From the NCBI GenBank assembly GCA_033439265.1, contig JAVTVX010000030.1, positions 2,358,501 through 2,422,500 on the forward strand: DNA of 64,000 nucleotides, in the 5' to 3' direction. This stretch comes from Dillenia suffruticosa. Its lineage: Eukaryota; Streptophyta; Magnoliopsida; Dilleniales; Dilleniaceae. The translations under genes and the position numbers were made by a program. Under the pieces are notes generated by a model, which was not told the DNA's origin, made no database searches, and saw only the letters and a program-made list of their open reading frames with translations. This document shows positions 36,801 to 48,949 of this stretch, in pieces (the first letter of the stretch is position 1; the number at the start of each line of letters is the position of its first letter).

Positions 36801-39800
36801 CACAATAGCCTTAGGCCATCTTGCATGCACAGCTTCCATGAATTCATCAACAATTGATAGATACTCTTCTCCTTCGAACCTGGGTTCCCGCAGTCCTAAA
36901 TCTGTCAAATTCCCATTAAGATGAAATAATATAAAGTCAATAAAGCTATAAGAAAGGGGGAAAAAATTAAAGTTCAAAACAACGTGAATATGTGAAGAAA
37001 TAGTAACATGGTAAAGTTTGAGAAGAGTGTAACTAAATTTAATCAACTTAGCCACTTCTCATATAAATGCAAGAGGAAAACAGAAAAAGGGAGAGGGAAT
37101 AAGGCCACTTTCATTTTCATCTTAGGAAGCTCATGGCACATTTTTTGTATTAATGGGACACATCATTCTCAATCTCCTCATTCTTGTAAGACTTGCCGAT
37201 CTTTGTTCATTGGTTCTTTTTGTTTAAGATATTCATTAAAGGAATATAAAATGGTAGCTCTTGAATATTTACTTGCTTTTCATCATGACAACTCCAGTCT
37301 TCATCAACTTAAGGTTAGAATACTATTCTTCAGACAGTCGAGAGAGCACCACCACATATAGCATCTACCATGAGCCAAAATCTGTAGAAGCCTCATTCAT
37401 AATTAGCAAAAGTTGCTAAATCAGCTTGCAGTCCCAATGTGGTTAAATTTTCCACAGTGAGTATATTGGAAGAGATTTCTTATTTCTCGTCAAATCTCTT
37501 GCTTATATAAGCTAGAGGAACTTTCTAAATGATGGTATATATTCAATGATCCAACAAAATTCGAGAGCTTCAAAAGGGAAAAAAAAAATCACTTATGGTT
37601 CCTTAGCGTCTAATTTTTAACAGCATAGCATTTCTTTGTCATGCCATGCCTCCAAAAAATTAATAGCGACTGACCATTGCCACACTTGCTTTTATTGTAC
37701 ACAGAGCCAAGTAAACTATATCATGGTTCCACAAGAAGCACACAAAAATAATAAGCCAAGAATCTTCCATTGAAGCTTTCACATTTTAACCAGGCATTGC
37801 TAAACAGAAAATGTCCCTCAGAATTATTAGATTCTATGTATCCCAAAGGTTCAGGAAAAGGGGAGAAAAAAAAAAGACCCAGAAATAAGGTAGGAAAAAT
37901 GGATTACTGTGTCTATTTGGAGTAATCTAGCTGTTGTTTGCAGCTTTGTACTCACATAGAGGATCTTGAAGAAGTTTTTGGTTGTTGGTGCCAACATCTA
38001 GCATAACTGGAAGTGTCTGTCAGAGAAGGACTACATTAATCAGTAAGAAGAAGAAAACAAATTACAGTAATGGAAACTATATGATATTGAAAGTAAAATG
38101 AGAATCTTAAGACCATATGCTGACACAACATTTTAATTTGATTATAACAAGTACATTTGAGATCATTTGAGTACAGCTTTCTTGTTTTGTATGGATGTTT
38201 CGTAATTTATACTTCTAGCTATAAATTCACAGGCACGACCTCACAACTTGGCAATCCAAAACCCAACAAATTCACGATGGAGACATGCATGGTGATAAGA
38301 CTTACATGTGATCTACAGTAATTATGAACTTCAGATTTGCTTTTTGTTGTTATAAGTTCTATAATGGCAAAATTCTCTCTCTAATACTTCCTGATAAACT
38401 TATACTGAAAACTCTTTTAGACATCAATTTTTCTAGCCAGTGCATTGTGTTGATGTGTCGGTGCACCAACACAAGTGGCTGGGTCACATTTCAGCAAATC
38501 ATTAGATTTCTTGAGTTTATTTCTACATGGTCATGAATAAAACTGTCTTAGACCATATTGGCATGCAAGATACATAAACATGGAAAAGTGTTTGTAAAAA
38601 GCTGCATCAGCAACAGGCTTCAAGATGCATGAATATGTCCATATCAATAGAAAGCATGCTAGCAATTGCATGATTGAACATGGAAAGAGCAGCAGATAAT
38701 ACCCTCTGAGGGTTAATGCCAGCTGCTGCTACATAAATATCAAGTTTTCCGATCGGAATTCCAATCCCTTGAACTCCAAGGTCACCTAGGCCTAGAATAC
38801 GACTTCCATCTGTTATGACTATCATGTCCACCTGTAATTTAGAGTATTAGTCAAATAACCATTGTCCTGTTAGTCATGACAAGAGTGCAAGTATAAGCTA
38901 TTAGGATTGCCAGAGAAAAACAAAATGCTTAATCAGACATCACAAACTATGATTGCAAGAATGCAACTCTCTACATGAGCAAGGAAAGGTGTTCTATAGG
39001 TTCAGTAATGACCTATGGAGCATGTAATAAGATACCACACACCTGATTATATGGTAAAGTTAAAAAAGATTTCCATTATTTCAAAGTGTTGTGTGTGGCA
39101 TGTCTAAGCACCATATCTGGTCGTGGATACAATCATTTCTAGAATTGTTAATGGAAGCCTCTGACAAGAAGGAATTAAAGAGGACACTCAAAATTAGAGA
39201 GTGAAGGTTAGGGCAGAATTCTACCAAAACCTAAACAAAAATTTTGAATCTTTTAGAGGCTTCTAGATTCCTCAACTGGACATGTAAAATGTGAGTGTTT
39301 CAGAAGATTTGGGACTTCACAAGGTAAAGTCCAATAGAAAGTATACTTTGCTCTAGCCATTTAAGCACGAAAGTCAAATCCCTTGGATGGCACACATCGA
39401 GGGATGTTGCCGGTGTTTCAAAGGTACAAATTTAGTTATGTGATTACTTGTGCAATATGAAGAGAAAGTTCTATAGAACCGTGGTTAGACCTGCACTATT
39501 GTATGGTACTGAGTGCTGGACTATTAAATAACAACAAAAACAAAAAATGGTTGTAGTAGATATGAGGATACTTAGGTGGATGTGTGACAAAACTAGAAGA
39601 GATAGAATTAGAAATGAAGAGATTCGTAACAAATTGAGAGTTAGTTCAATTGTGGATAAGATGCGAAAGTGTTGTCTGAGTTGGTTCGGGTATGTGCAAA
39701 GAAGACCCAAAGATACACTGGTTAGGAAAATCGAGAACTCAAAAATATAGGAGACCTAGTAAAACGTAGAAGTAGATCGCTAAAAACTTGGATACAAATT

Positions 39801-42800
39801 ATCCGTAAAGACATAATCATTAAGGGTTTAGACGAGAAGATGGTCCTGGATAGGAATGGATGGCGTAGAAGAACTCACACAAATTAAACCAACATATTTT
39901 AGATTTTTTTATCTTTCCAAATTTGTTTCTCAAATGGACGACCACAAATATTGAGATTAAGACTCAGTTTTTTGTTGTTGTTGTAATATTTGTGCAATAA
40001 GTTGTGAGTGGAGTTTTTCTTATCCTATCAAAAAAAAAGAAGAAGAAGAAGAAGTTATGGGCCGAGTTTCACTATTTGAACCAAGTGCAAGATCTCAAAC
40101 GACACAAAGCGTTAGAATCATATTTCATCACAGTCACCATGATGTTGTGCAAGGAAGAAAAGAAATTTAGGCATACTACCTGATGAGCTGGCCAATTATA
40201 GATCATTGACATCATCTCTCCTTTATCCTTTGCACTGAAATACATTCCACGTGGACGCCTGAACAACCCAGAATAGTTTTGACAGACTAATCCTACTGTT
40301 GGAGTATATACTATAGGAGCAAAGTCTTTAATGTTATCAATAAGGACCTGCACAGGAGAGCAAGGGCAGTAATTTGTAATAGACGACATCTACAAAATGC
40401 TTAATCAGTTAAATATACAAATGGCAGCAAAGTTACCCTGTAGTACAAAGTCTCATTCCTGTCATGTAATCTATTTAAGATCCTCCATTTTGCTAAGGAG
40501 ATAATACCATCCGGTTGGCCCCGGGTGTTTTTCTCTAGTGAATGATATGAATCCACTAACAATTCAAGCAACAAAATAATGACATCAGATTCCACAGAAT
40601 CAGGGTCAATAAGTTCGAAAAAATAAAGATTCAGAGAATGCCAGTGAAACATGGAAATGCACAGAAAATAACAATAAAAGGATATAACAACAACTAGAAC
40701 TACAAATATTCAGCCAAATGATATGCTGTTTACATTTCTATTATGGTTGTCTGTGGTAAGAATTGATTATAATAGAGATTTTGAAGACATCTCTCAAACA
40801 TTTCATTCTCCCTTTCCATGAAACAGAAACTTAGCCACATTTCATAACCTCCCCCACATCTGGAAAGTAAATTGACAAAATGTTTATAAACAACCGAAAC
40901 AGTTTTTTTCTGTTCAATTCAAGCATATGATGTTATAAGGAAGGCGAAGAAATCTAACAGTGTGAAGAAGCCCTGCCATTGAGAGACAAATATGGCTGCT
41001 AGTCTATGTTCAAGTGGGATATCAAATAGATCAAGAATGTAAGAGAAAAAATTGGCAACCGAAACAACTACAAGCACTATGGAAGTATTAATCATGTATG
41101 AACCATTAAGCACTTCTACAGTTTAATCTCTTAAAGGCAATAAAAAAATCATTTAGCATAAGTTGTTGCACCAAGTACAGCGACATCTTTCACAGTTCAA
41201 AAAATTGGTAGAGTGATTGGTATCATTGAGAAAAAATGGATACAGCTTTCATTAAGGCTGTGTTTTCGTTTCAGCAACAATGAGTTTATTTCTTTGTTCC
41301 TTTTTCTACAGGCACAATAACAATATTATAAAACAAACAAGTAAAAAAAAAAGTCATTTACAATTACAGACTAATGTGAAAACCAATGACTTCAGATTTC
41401 AAAAGATGATGGTTACAATAGTTACATATTTGGAAAATATCTTTCAAAACAAACAAAGAAGCTTACTGAATCGATCATATTGCTGCTCAAAAGAAACCAC
41501 ACGAGGAGGAAGGAGACCACGAAGCCCAAGTCTATCTCTTTCTGTCATAGGGAAGCCAGTGTCCTGCTTTCAAAAATCAAATATGAAACCAAGCAAAGCT
41601 AAGCACTCAAGAAGCATCTGTGCATGGGATTTGGGGCAGGAAGGGGGGAGGGGAAGCAGGTGATGGCCCATCAAAAAGCTTTCTTGATTAGATAGGGCAA
41701 GTGACCTAATAAAGGGCCGAATGGTGAAGGTGATTTTGTAGCTCTACTAGTTGACACTTTATCCTGGCAAAAAGGAAATGTTGTCTCAGTCCTGGGTTTA
41801 AATCACAGAACAACCTCCCTGCCCAAGAAGTAAGGCTACATACATCTAATACCCACATTGACAGAAGCAATGTGCTATGTGCCTTCATTTGTACACTTCT
41901 ACGGCAACAATATTCCATTGCCAATCTAACCAGTAAGGCATCTAATACAAACTTACAGATCCTTGTGGAAGCTGGTTTCATATCTTAAATATGAGAAATA
42001 ATTTTGGCTGCAGCATATACTAATCTCATTTTCTTTTTTCTTTTTTCCTATCAAGAAAGAAAATCTCAAAATTCATCCAAAATCCCACAAAAAAAAATAA
42101 GAAATTGAGAAACTCCAGAAGTGGTGCATAGATAAAATTTGCATAAACTTGCTGAATAAGTGTACATAAAAAATGAGCCACCTAGAATCAAAAGAAATCT
42201 TGTTGCAGAGGAATGCCAGAACAAGCATTACACTATACAATATATACCACCAAAATAAAGCATGTGAATCCCAAATATGAGTGCATATACAATAAGAGAA
42301 GAAACTATTGTTGCTCTGATCTCCCACCTGCACAGTTTTCAATAATATCGTGATTGGGTTAACATGTTATTGTATTTCATTTTATTCAAAATTTTTATAA
42401 TTTTATTTTAATTCCATCCATATAAATTTTACCACTCTCCTTACCACACCATTGTGCTTCTTGATATGGCATTTAAAAAGATTGAATTTGAATAAATTAA
42501 ATTCCATCCACATAGGGGACAGTGTCTCCGAACACCTCCTCCAAAGTTTTGTTTACCTGATTATTACATATTGATTTTTTGCAGTCCATTTCAACATCCA
42601 TTAGCAAACTATATTCACAAATATAAAAGAAAAATGTACTCCCATTCTCTTTTTACCATAAGAAAATGCTCATGAAAGGTGAATCACAAAAAAATAGCTT
42701 TTGGGTGCATCCTTCTATTTTCTTTTTCATGTTAAACATTATCAAAGGCATTGCAAGATTGCAACAGTAAGTAGACAAACAATGTGGTGTGTACAGTTCC

Positions 42801-43168
42801 CTTGGTCATTAAAAAGCACAAGAAAGAAACTTATTGCGTTTTAACATACTACATCTATAAAGAATAACACAAGAAAGATGAAATGAAGTAAACAACAATT
42901 GCACCTCAATTCTACGTGACAGTCCACCTTAACATATTTTAATTTTTTTTTATATGATTTGAAATCAAGTATTTAGAAAAGTATAAAACTTGAATATAGG
43001 AGATCTAGTAAAACGTAGAGGTAGACCGCTGAAAACTTGGATGCAAATTATCCGTAAAGACATGATAATTAAGGATTTAGACGAGAGGATGACGTTGGAT
43101 AGAAATGAGTGGCGTAGAAGAATTCGTACAAATTAAACTATCATATTTATTTATTTTGTATCTATTCA

Positions 43169-43207
<39 letters not shown>

Positions 43208-44043
43208 CATTATTATTATTTTTTATTTTTATTTTAATTAATTAATTAATTATTATTATTATTATTTTAAATCCCCATACTTGTCTCTCAAAAGGTCGGC
43301 CCCAAATTATTGCGATTAAAACTCAGATTGTTGTTGCTGTTGACTTTTTACTAATATAGACTGTCATGTCGAATTTTTGGTCCATTTGGCCCTTATTCAT
43401 TTAGTCCATGTAGCATTACTCTCCCATGAAACTGCATTATAGGACATTCTTTGGTGCTCCCAGAGGAACACAATGAAGTTGGTTCTCTTTCTTTTCTTCA
43501 AAATCATTATATTTTTTTATGCACTTTTTCATAGACATCATTATGTTTTGAACTTTTCATGCACTACAAACAAGAAACATCGTGTACACAGACAAATTCT
43601 AAACAACAATTTCTGCATTAATCAACCTAGGTACAACAAATCAATCTTACATAGAATTCCCATGTTCCGAAAACGTCATCAAGTGCATAACATACATTAA
43701 GAAACAGCTGTGTCATAAGAATTCACCAATACTCAGCACCAAAAACCTTATTTACATAAACAAAATTTTCAAAAGACACCATCCTATTCACGGTCAAATC
43801 AACAACACTGGAAAACAGTAATCAACGGAATTTGCAAAAAAAGCAAAAAAAACAAAAAAAAAAAAGAAAATTGGAGGAGAGGTGGTTGACCTTATTGAAC
43901 CAAGGATCGTGAAGAATATCAGCACCCCGCTTGTGGACGATGCAAGGACCAGGAATCGCCGCCGAAAACCGCCGTTCACGGCCGAAATTCCGCTTCCCCA
44001 CCGCCGCAGCATTAGCAGATTTCGAAAAAATATTCCTCCACAT
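30603..44043 (-). CDS. NAD-ME2: NAD-dependent malic enzyme, 59-kDa-type, mitochondrial (19 exons)
   Basis: Converts malate to pyruvate, CO2 and NADH in mitochondria. The 59-kDa subunit usually pairs with a 62-kDa partner. Exons (minus strand): 44043-43891, 41563-41467, 40555-40437, 40347-40180, 38831-38703, 38016-37956, 36901-36798, 36710-36627, 36508-36402, 36290-36188, 35900-35793, 35594-35529, 35179-35107, 35012-34926, 34755-34701, 34574-34503, 31482-31420, 30988-30874, 30686-30603; 1848 nt, 615 aa, phases consistent. The first 30 residues look like a targeting peptide, then [19 protein letters not shown] identifies the 59-kDa type. Further landmarks: YTPTVG near residue 137, [20 protein letters not shown] in exon 5, FNDDIQGTAG (300-309), NAD-binding GAGSAG (338-343), [11 protein letters not shown], and the end [13 protein letters not shown]. 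Intron 12 uses a GC donor (GAG|GCAAGT). No stop or frameshift found, so probably functional. Family and compartment are established knowledge; activity is inferred. Confidence 0.95.
30781..30811. repeat. (TG)n microsatellite in the last NAD-ME intron
   Basis: A TG run between exons 18 and 19. Its flank (CATTCCTTGAATCCACAAAA on the minus strand) marks one breakpoint of the deletion seen in the duplicate at 53.5 kb. Confidence 0.9.
31998..32130. repeat. Tandem pair of about 73-bp units in NAD-ME intron 16
   Basis: Two copies of a unit with GGAATGGTTA and GATACTTCAAAGGGATTT lie end to end (from about 31998 and 32071). Confidence 0.75.
32225..32740. repeat. Diverged tandem duplication (about 300-bp offset) in NAD-ME intron 16
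   Basis: TTGCCCACACCAGCACCCTA at 32264 recurs at 32566. Both are followed by CAACCAATGCTGAATGTTAC, GATTATGGGCATAAT, GAGCTATCTATG-like and CACATTTGGCTGAG stretches. The short frames across this are not convincing genes. Confidence 0.8.
33343..34115 (+). mobile_element. Solo LTR of a gypsy-like element in NAD-ME intron 16
   Basis: A 773-bp unit starts TGATGAGATCATC and ends TTCACATCA, with TAATG duplicated on both sides (33338-33342 and 34116-34120). It contains a CTATAAATAGGCC TATA-like site near 33740. Its first 150 bases can encode [19 protein letters not shown], which resembles the conserved end of plant Ty3/gypsy polyproteins (R-x-K-R-F-K-E-A-L). No internal region, PBS or second LTR is present. 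Confidence 0.85.
34163..34188. repeat. T/G homopolymer run
   Basis: A poly-T run directly followed by about 15 G residues, just after the solo LTR. Such a run is also prone to sequencing error. Confidence 0.8.
39446..39975 (+). mobile_element. 5'-truncated RTE-like LINE in NAD-ME intron 4
   Basis: The plus strand encodes the C-terminal end of a LINE reverse transcriptase: [20 protein letters not shown], then after a stop [19 protein letters not shown] and [16 protein letters not shown]. Further stops follow before a degenerate [10 protein letters not shown]-type end. The 3' UTR has TTGTTTCTCAAATGGACG and ends in (TTG)n. It lies antisense to the host gene. Confidence 0.88.
42990..43342 (+). 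mobile_element. Second 5'-truncated LINE copy in NAD-ME intron 1
   Basis: GTAGACCGCTGAAAACTTGG to GAGTGGCGTAGAAGAATTCG matches the end of the LINE at 39446-39975. A (TTA)n run (about 43167-43265) interrupts the 3' UTR, which resumes ACTTGTCTCTCAAAAGGTCG and ends in (TTG)n near 43342. Confidence 0.85.
43167..43266. repeat. (TTA)n microsatellite
   Basis: A long imperfect TTA repeat with an internal (TTAA)n part, inside the LINE 3' UTR. Confidence 0.85.
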
Positions 44044-44665
44044 ATTGTGAGTAATAATAGTAACCCTAAAGAAAAATCAAAAACTCAAACCTCACCACAG
44101 ATCAGAGCTTCTAAAATCCGCAGCACTTCATTACAAAATCTTCATTCTCTCTCCTCAAAATTCGTAGAGAGAGAAAGAGAGGATCGGAAGTAGCTGAAGA
44201 TGTGATTTGGTGTACTTATACTGATTCTCATTTTTTTTTTTTTTTTTTTTTTTTTTTACTCTTCTTCCTTTCACTGAATTCTTTGATTGCGACCAATGTT
44301 TGAAATGTTCTTTGAAGACTCACTGTGAGACCAATTTTTTACCCGAAATTCACGGGCAGGAGTGTCGGGCAATATGATTGGCGACCTGAGAGAGAGAACC
44401 GCGCGGATGGCATTTTCGAGATTATTGTGTTTTGCCGGGTTAAATTTATTGCCGTATTTGACAAACACGTCGACGGTTCTTGCAGAGAGATGACGAAAAG
44501 GGAATCCGTGCGTTGATCACAGGTGCAGGGATAGGCGATGGGTCTACGTTGTTGACTTTACCAGATGGTATATTTACTAAAAATGAAAATTGTTGTCTGG
44601 ACTTGATGTCGTCACAAATTCTGCAGTCTTCTTGAAGACAATTATCAGAGATGATGCTAACAAAG

Positions 44666-44707
<42 letters not shown>

Positions 44708-44715
44708 CCCGTTTT
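44044..44715 (-). promoter_or_regulatory. NAD-ME 5' flank
   Basis: The 5' UTR and promoter of the malic enzyme gene should lie here. It includes a long T run (44230-44259, poly-A on the coding strand) and a (CT)n tract at 44667-44704. No exact TATA position is claimed. Confidence 0.4.
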
Positions 44716-44882
44716 CATCATTCGAGTTTTACTCGACAAATACGATTTATAAAGTTCATTTTAAAAATTAATTATCTCAAATCCCTTTTTATCATTTTTA
44801 AAACTTAAACTCAAGAATTCTGATTAAGAAAATAAAATATCCAATCATTTAACTCAAAAGAATTTGATTCTGTCTCAGAAAT
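44716..44882 (-). mobile_element. Degenerate SINE, minus orientation
   Basis: CATTCGAGTTTTACTCGACA, TTAAACTCAAGAATTCTGA and CATTTAACTCAAAAGAATTT occur in the order seen in the better preserved SINE at 16522-16703. Target duplications were not resolved. Confidence 0.6.
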
Positions 44883-46064
44883 ATCACACTTCGAAGTGCG
44901 ATACAAATAGAACTCATAGAAACCAGGGAAAATGACGAATTAGTTTCGCAAAAACATAAGCACAGTTATTCCCCTCTCAATTCCAGAACGGTATGAATAA
45001 AAGATGGATATAGACACAGCTTACCTTCGTATCCTCAAAATATACCAAAAATTGATTGATGTCATGAACTATTTCTAGGCCCCAACATGTTTTCTTTAGC
45101 TTTATCGCCATCCGTTGGTTCTCTTTTACAAAACAATAGACAAAGCCAAAAGGGTACAAGGACTTCACAGAAATGAGCCCTAGCAACTAGGAAAAATTGG
45201 GGTCTCTAAATTATCATGGTCACCACCCTCCCAGAATAAGAATAAATGCCATCTGTCATAGATTTCAAGCAAGCTTGACCAATAATTTGCTTGAATTGAG
45301 ATGAACTAGATGTTCATAGAAGATTGAAAATAGTTATATGCTCAAAAGTTCCATTGATATGGGGAATATATTTTCCTTAGAACACAATTCTCCTACTTTT
45401 AGAATCATCAGTGCTGTTCTCGCATGTCCAACCAATGAAATGGAATTTATTCTTAGTTGAAGATTTTCAAAAGATGATAAGCCAAATCCCTTAGCCCAAC
45501 TTTCTGTGCTTTGCAGGAAACAAAAAGAAGGGGGAAAAATCTAGTGAAATTAGGGTTCAATCGCCTTTGGTTTCCTAATTATTAATGTAGCATTTTATTT
45601 TGGTTTATTAAGGCCTCCATAAGAATAGTTGTAAATAACAAGCTCAAAAAAATGTTGAGCACCAAAGACCTGTTTTGTGTATTCTTAATTTAGATATAAT
45701 TAATTTGTTTTATTCTATTTGTAGTATTTCTAATAAAAATAAATAATTCTGCGTGAAAATATAAAATTTTGTAAATATAACTAAAATTTCTACAGAGAAA
45801 AATTAAAATTGTTCTTATATCAATAATTTTTTTATATTGTAGATTTCATCTACCTCAACATTTTAGAATTGGGAATTAAGACACCATAGACTGTGACCAA
45901 GTTTTAAGGTCTTAGTAGAGTCTATTATGGCTGCCAAACCAAAGAAACAAAATACTGTAAGTGAAAATATACGTAGAGGAAGGTCTTGATTTGAATAAAT
46001 ACGCATACCTCATGAATTTGGACTCCAAATTAGCAACAAAAAAGCGAGTCTATTTGGGCCGATG

Positions 46065-46258
46065 TAAAAAATTTGATGATTATAATGGTAGAACGTTATA
46101 TTTCTTTAACTATAGGTCTTGGATTTAAACAATGAAAATGGAGAAATGAGATTTAGAGAAGTCAATCCCTTATGAACCCTATAGTGTTTGGACCGAATTA
46201 GTTTGATAAATTTCAAATACCGATTAATGATAAGAAAAATTCGCTTACACAAAAAAAA
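46065..46258 (+). mobile_element. SINE inserted in duplicate copy 2
   Basis: Has a GGTCTTGGATTTAAACAATG B-box region, the family 3' module ACCCTATAGTGTTTGGACCG followed by AATTAG, and an A-rich tail. On the minus strand AATTTTTTCCATAG and AATTTTTTACATCGG flank it. The orthologous position in copy 1 (about 16430-16445) is an empty site. Confidence 0.82.
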
Positions 46259-46828
46259 ATACTATGGAAAAAATTCTTTGGCCAAACAACAAGATTTTGA
46301 ACACCAAGAACAATGGAGGCAGCAACCACATAAGGAGTGACAATCAGTTTAAAGGGCATAGCATCCAGAGGTAACTTCATCAGGGGTGTAACCCTTAAGT
46401 AGCCCTTGCAGCTTTAGGCACTTGTTTGTTTTCTAGGCTTTATCCCCTCCAGATTAGAAAAAGAAAAGAACCCAAAAAATAAAAAAATAAAAAATTCTAG
46501 AGGTAACTTCATGCTTAAAAATAGCATTGCCTATTTTAAAAGCCATAAATGTGTATAATAATATATACTAATTACCCTTTTTTTTTTTCCAGCAAAAGAG
46601 GAAAGTTCATATTTTGACAACCCAATGCCTGAATTTCCAACCTCTATATTCCCAGATCTTTTTTTTTTTTTTTTTTTGGATTTCAAAAGTACATGAGAAA
46701 GCTGTTAAATCGTGATCAGGGGTTCTTTAGCTTCAGACAAGACCACACCACACACAGTACTCCAGTATGACAGCCTATTTTCTCAACACATGATATAGCA
46801 ATGCACTTCCTGGAACACCAATCCCATT

Positions 46829-46904
46829 TTACACACTGAGAGTTAATCTGACGCCTTCTATGAAGTGAATGGGAGATATATTGAGCGTCTGTGACAGCTT
46901 ATCA
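46829..46904 (-). pseudogene. RmlD-like terminal exon, second copy
   Basis: The minus strand reads DKLSQTLNISPIHFIEGVRL, then TLSV and a stop. This fits the family C-terminus better than the copy at 15762-15878 (DISKLIQMLISPIHF). Upstream exons were not found, so only this exon remains. Confidence 0.75.
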
Positions 46905-47026
46905 ACTAAAGAAGAAACAAAATCGAAACAGGTATACCTGGAACGTCCTTTCCTGTTTAATTACTCTTAATCAGTAGGCACTTCTGAGTACTTCAAGACA
47001 GTTAACTAAAATTGAGGATAAGGTGT

Positions 47027-47109
47027 GACAACCTGGTAATTACAGTTTTCTCCCACAACCCAATCTACTGATTCAGGTTCAAATCTCTTATAACAAAAAA
47101 AAAAAAAAA
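47027..47109 (+). mobile_element. Short tRNA-like SINE with perfect target duplication
   Basis: An 83-bp body with a CAACCTGGTAATTACAG A-box-like start and a GGTTCAAATCTC B box, ending in a run of A. AGGATAAGGTGT is duplicated at 47015-47026 and 47110-47121. Confidence 0.82.
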
Positions 47110-47619
47110 AGGATAAGGTGTAAGGAAATGAATAAAAATGGTATGATGTCATAAGGAAGATTTCTGATGTTCTTAGAAGGGGCACAAATCAGTTCAATAT
47201 AGATGCTCGAAGAACTCAGAAAGGCCTAGAAAAAAAATGAGATAATGCATGGAGAAACCTGCCACGTAATTATTGAAATTTTAGTAATGTTGCTTTTATG
47301 TGGCAGTAAATTAGTTTTTAAATTATTGAAATGTTATTATAAGAAAATATATATTTTTACTTTATTATTAATTAATTGATCTTTTCTACAAAATTTCGCA
47401 AATCAGGAAAATGTCCAAATATGGAGGAAAAACACACTTATAGTATTATATAAGAATAAAAGAGATATACAAGATTACTCCAATTATAGAAAAATTAAAC
47501 TTATAAGTCATACCATAAAACTACGAGAGAGAGTGATAAAGTATAAAGTAAATTTCGAGATAAGTATATTTCAAAATCAATTTGAATTTATACCATAAAT
47601 ATCTACCACCGAAATTCTT

Positions 47620-47702
47620 GCATTTTTTTGCGATGTTTCCCAAATGGTCAAGTCTAAAATTTAAAATTAAGATACAGATTGTAGTTGCTGTTATTGTAGG
47701 GT
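47620..47702 (+). mobile_element. LINE 3'-end remnant
   Basis: GATGTTTCCCAAATGGTCAA, AATTAAGATACAGATTGTAG and a TTG-rich end match the 3' UTR of the LINE copies in the malic enzyme gene. Confidence 0.55.
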
Positions 47703-48477
47703 ATATTTTTATTAAAAGAGAGTTTGAATTAAATAAAACATGTTATTTAAAATTATTAATCGTAATACTAATCAATAAAATAAAAAAATAAAAAAGGAGA
47801 GATTAGAAAAAGAAAATGTGACATAATTAATAATTTTTTATGCACTACCTGCTAAATAAAATAATGGCTCTAAGCGAGGATGTAATGACGTTAGCTACAC
47901 CGCAGGAATTAGGGTTTCCATTTAAATTTTTTTTAAAAAAAAAAAATCTCTTCTAATATAATATGATAATTAAAAACTACGATCAGGTGGATTCACAAAC
48001 TCTTACAGAGTTTATTTGTAATTTTTTTTTTTCTTATTGTAGATTTAAAAATGAAAACTGCATTATCTTTTGAGCTCTAATTAAGAAAATTTAGCTTTGA
48101 AACACAAAATTTTAGAATCAAACAAACCCATATACTTGGCTGATTGAAAAAGACAAAATTAAATTTAATTCTATATTTCCAAAAAAAAATGATGAGTTTG
48201 AAATAAAATAAAAATTTTAGAATAAATTAAACTAAAGAATTTAATTTTATCAAGAAATTAAAAAACCCTAATAAATTATTTAAGATAATAGAACTTTTAA
48301 ACTCTTTTACCAGCAATGGCACATAAAAAGAAGGCAAAGTCTCGTTACAAAGTCATAAAAGAAAAAAGAAACCCCATTTATTGCGTAGGCTTTGTGATTA
48401 ATGAGAGGGTTTTGCCTGTGTTATGCTTGCTACGAGGGCAAACTACGAGGGCTTTGCCCTCTTTAAAGATCAAAGAA

Positions 48478-48517
<40 letters not shown>

Positions 48518-48900
48518 AATATCAAAATCCAGTTAAAATACTTGCAAGAGAATAAGAATGAAAGAGAATAAATTTCATTTACAAGAAATTTCTGATCCTT
48601 GTTCTGGTTACATAAATGTAGCCTCTAGCATCTCAAGCCAAAATAAAAAGGAAAAAGTCGGTGCACATCATGTACCATCAATTTCTCCTCCCTTTCCAAC
48701 CAACAGGACACTTTAAAAATATAACATACAATATATATTCTCTTTCATAAAAGGAATGACTTCGAGAGGGAAAAGAGAAATACGATTATCAAAACCATAA
48801 CTAGACTAAATACAACTTGGGATCTTATCCCACTAAGGATTTGCAGGTTATATTTTGCTATTTCATGTACAAAACCTCGATTTGCAGCGGCCAACCAATT
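47703..48900. other. AT-rich intergenic DNA
   Basis: Includes a (TA)n run at 48482-48514. A short plus-strand frame at 48316 runs into this microsatellite and is not considered a gene. Confidence 0.4.
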
Positions 48901-48949
48901 GGAATCAAATTCAATGTCCAAAATCTCAACTTTGGTGAAATAAGTAAAG

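Larger units (their letters stand above)
45640..46910 (-). repeat. Segmental duplication, copy 2 (partner 15780-17030, inverted)
   Basis: In reverse complement this is collinear with 15780-17030: terminal RmlD-like exon (46904-46829), a short frame beginning MKLPLDAMPFK at 46380, then the AT-rich block ending near 45640. It carries a SINE (46065-46258) absent from copy 1 and lacks the SINE of copy 1. Confidence 0.88.

Noticed and set aside
37008-37361. 117-codon plus-strand frame in malic enzyme intron 6
   Set aside because: Intronic, antisense to the gene, no recognisable domain.
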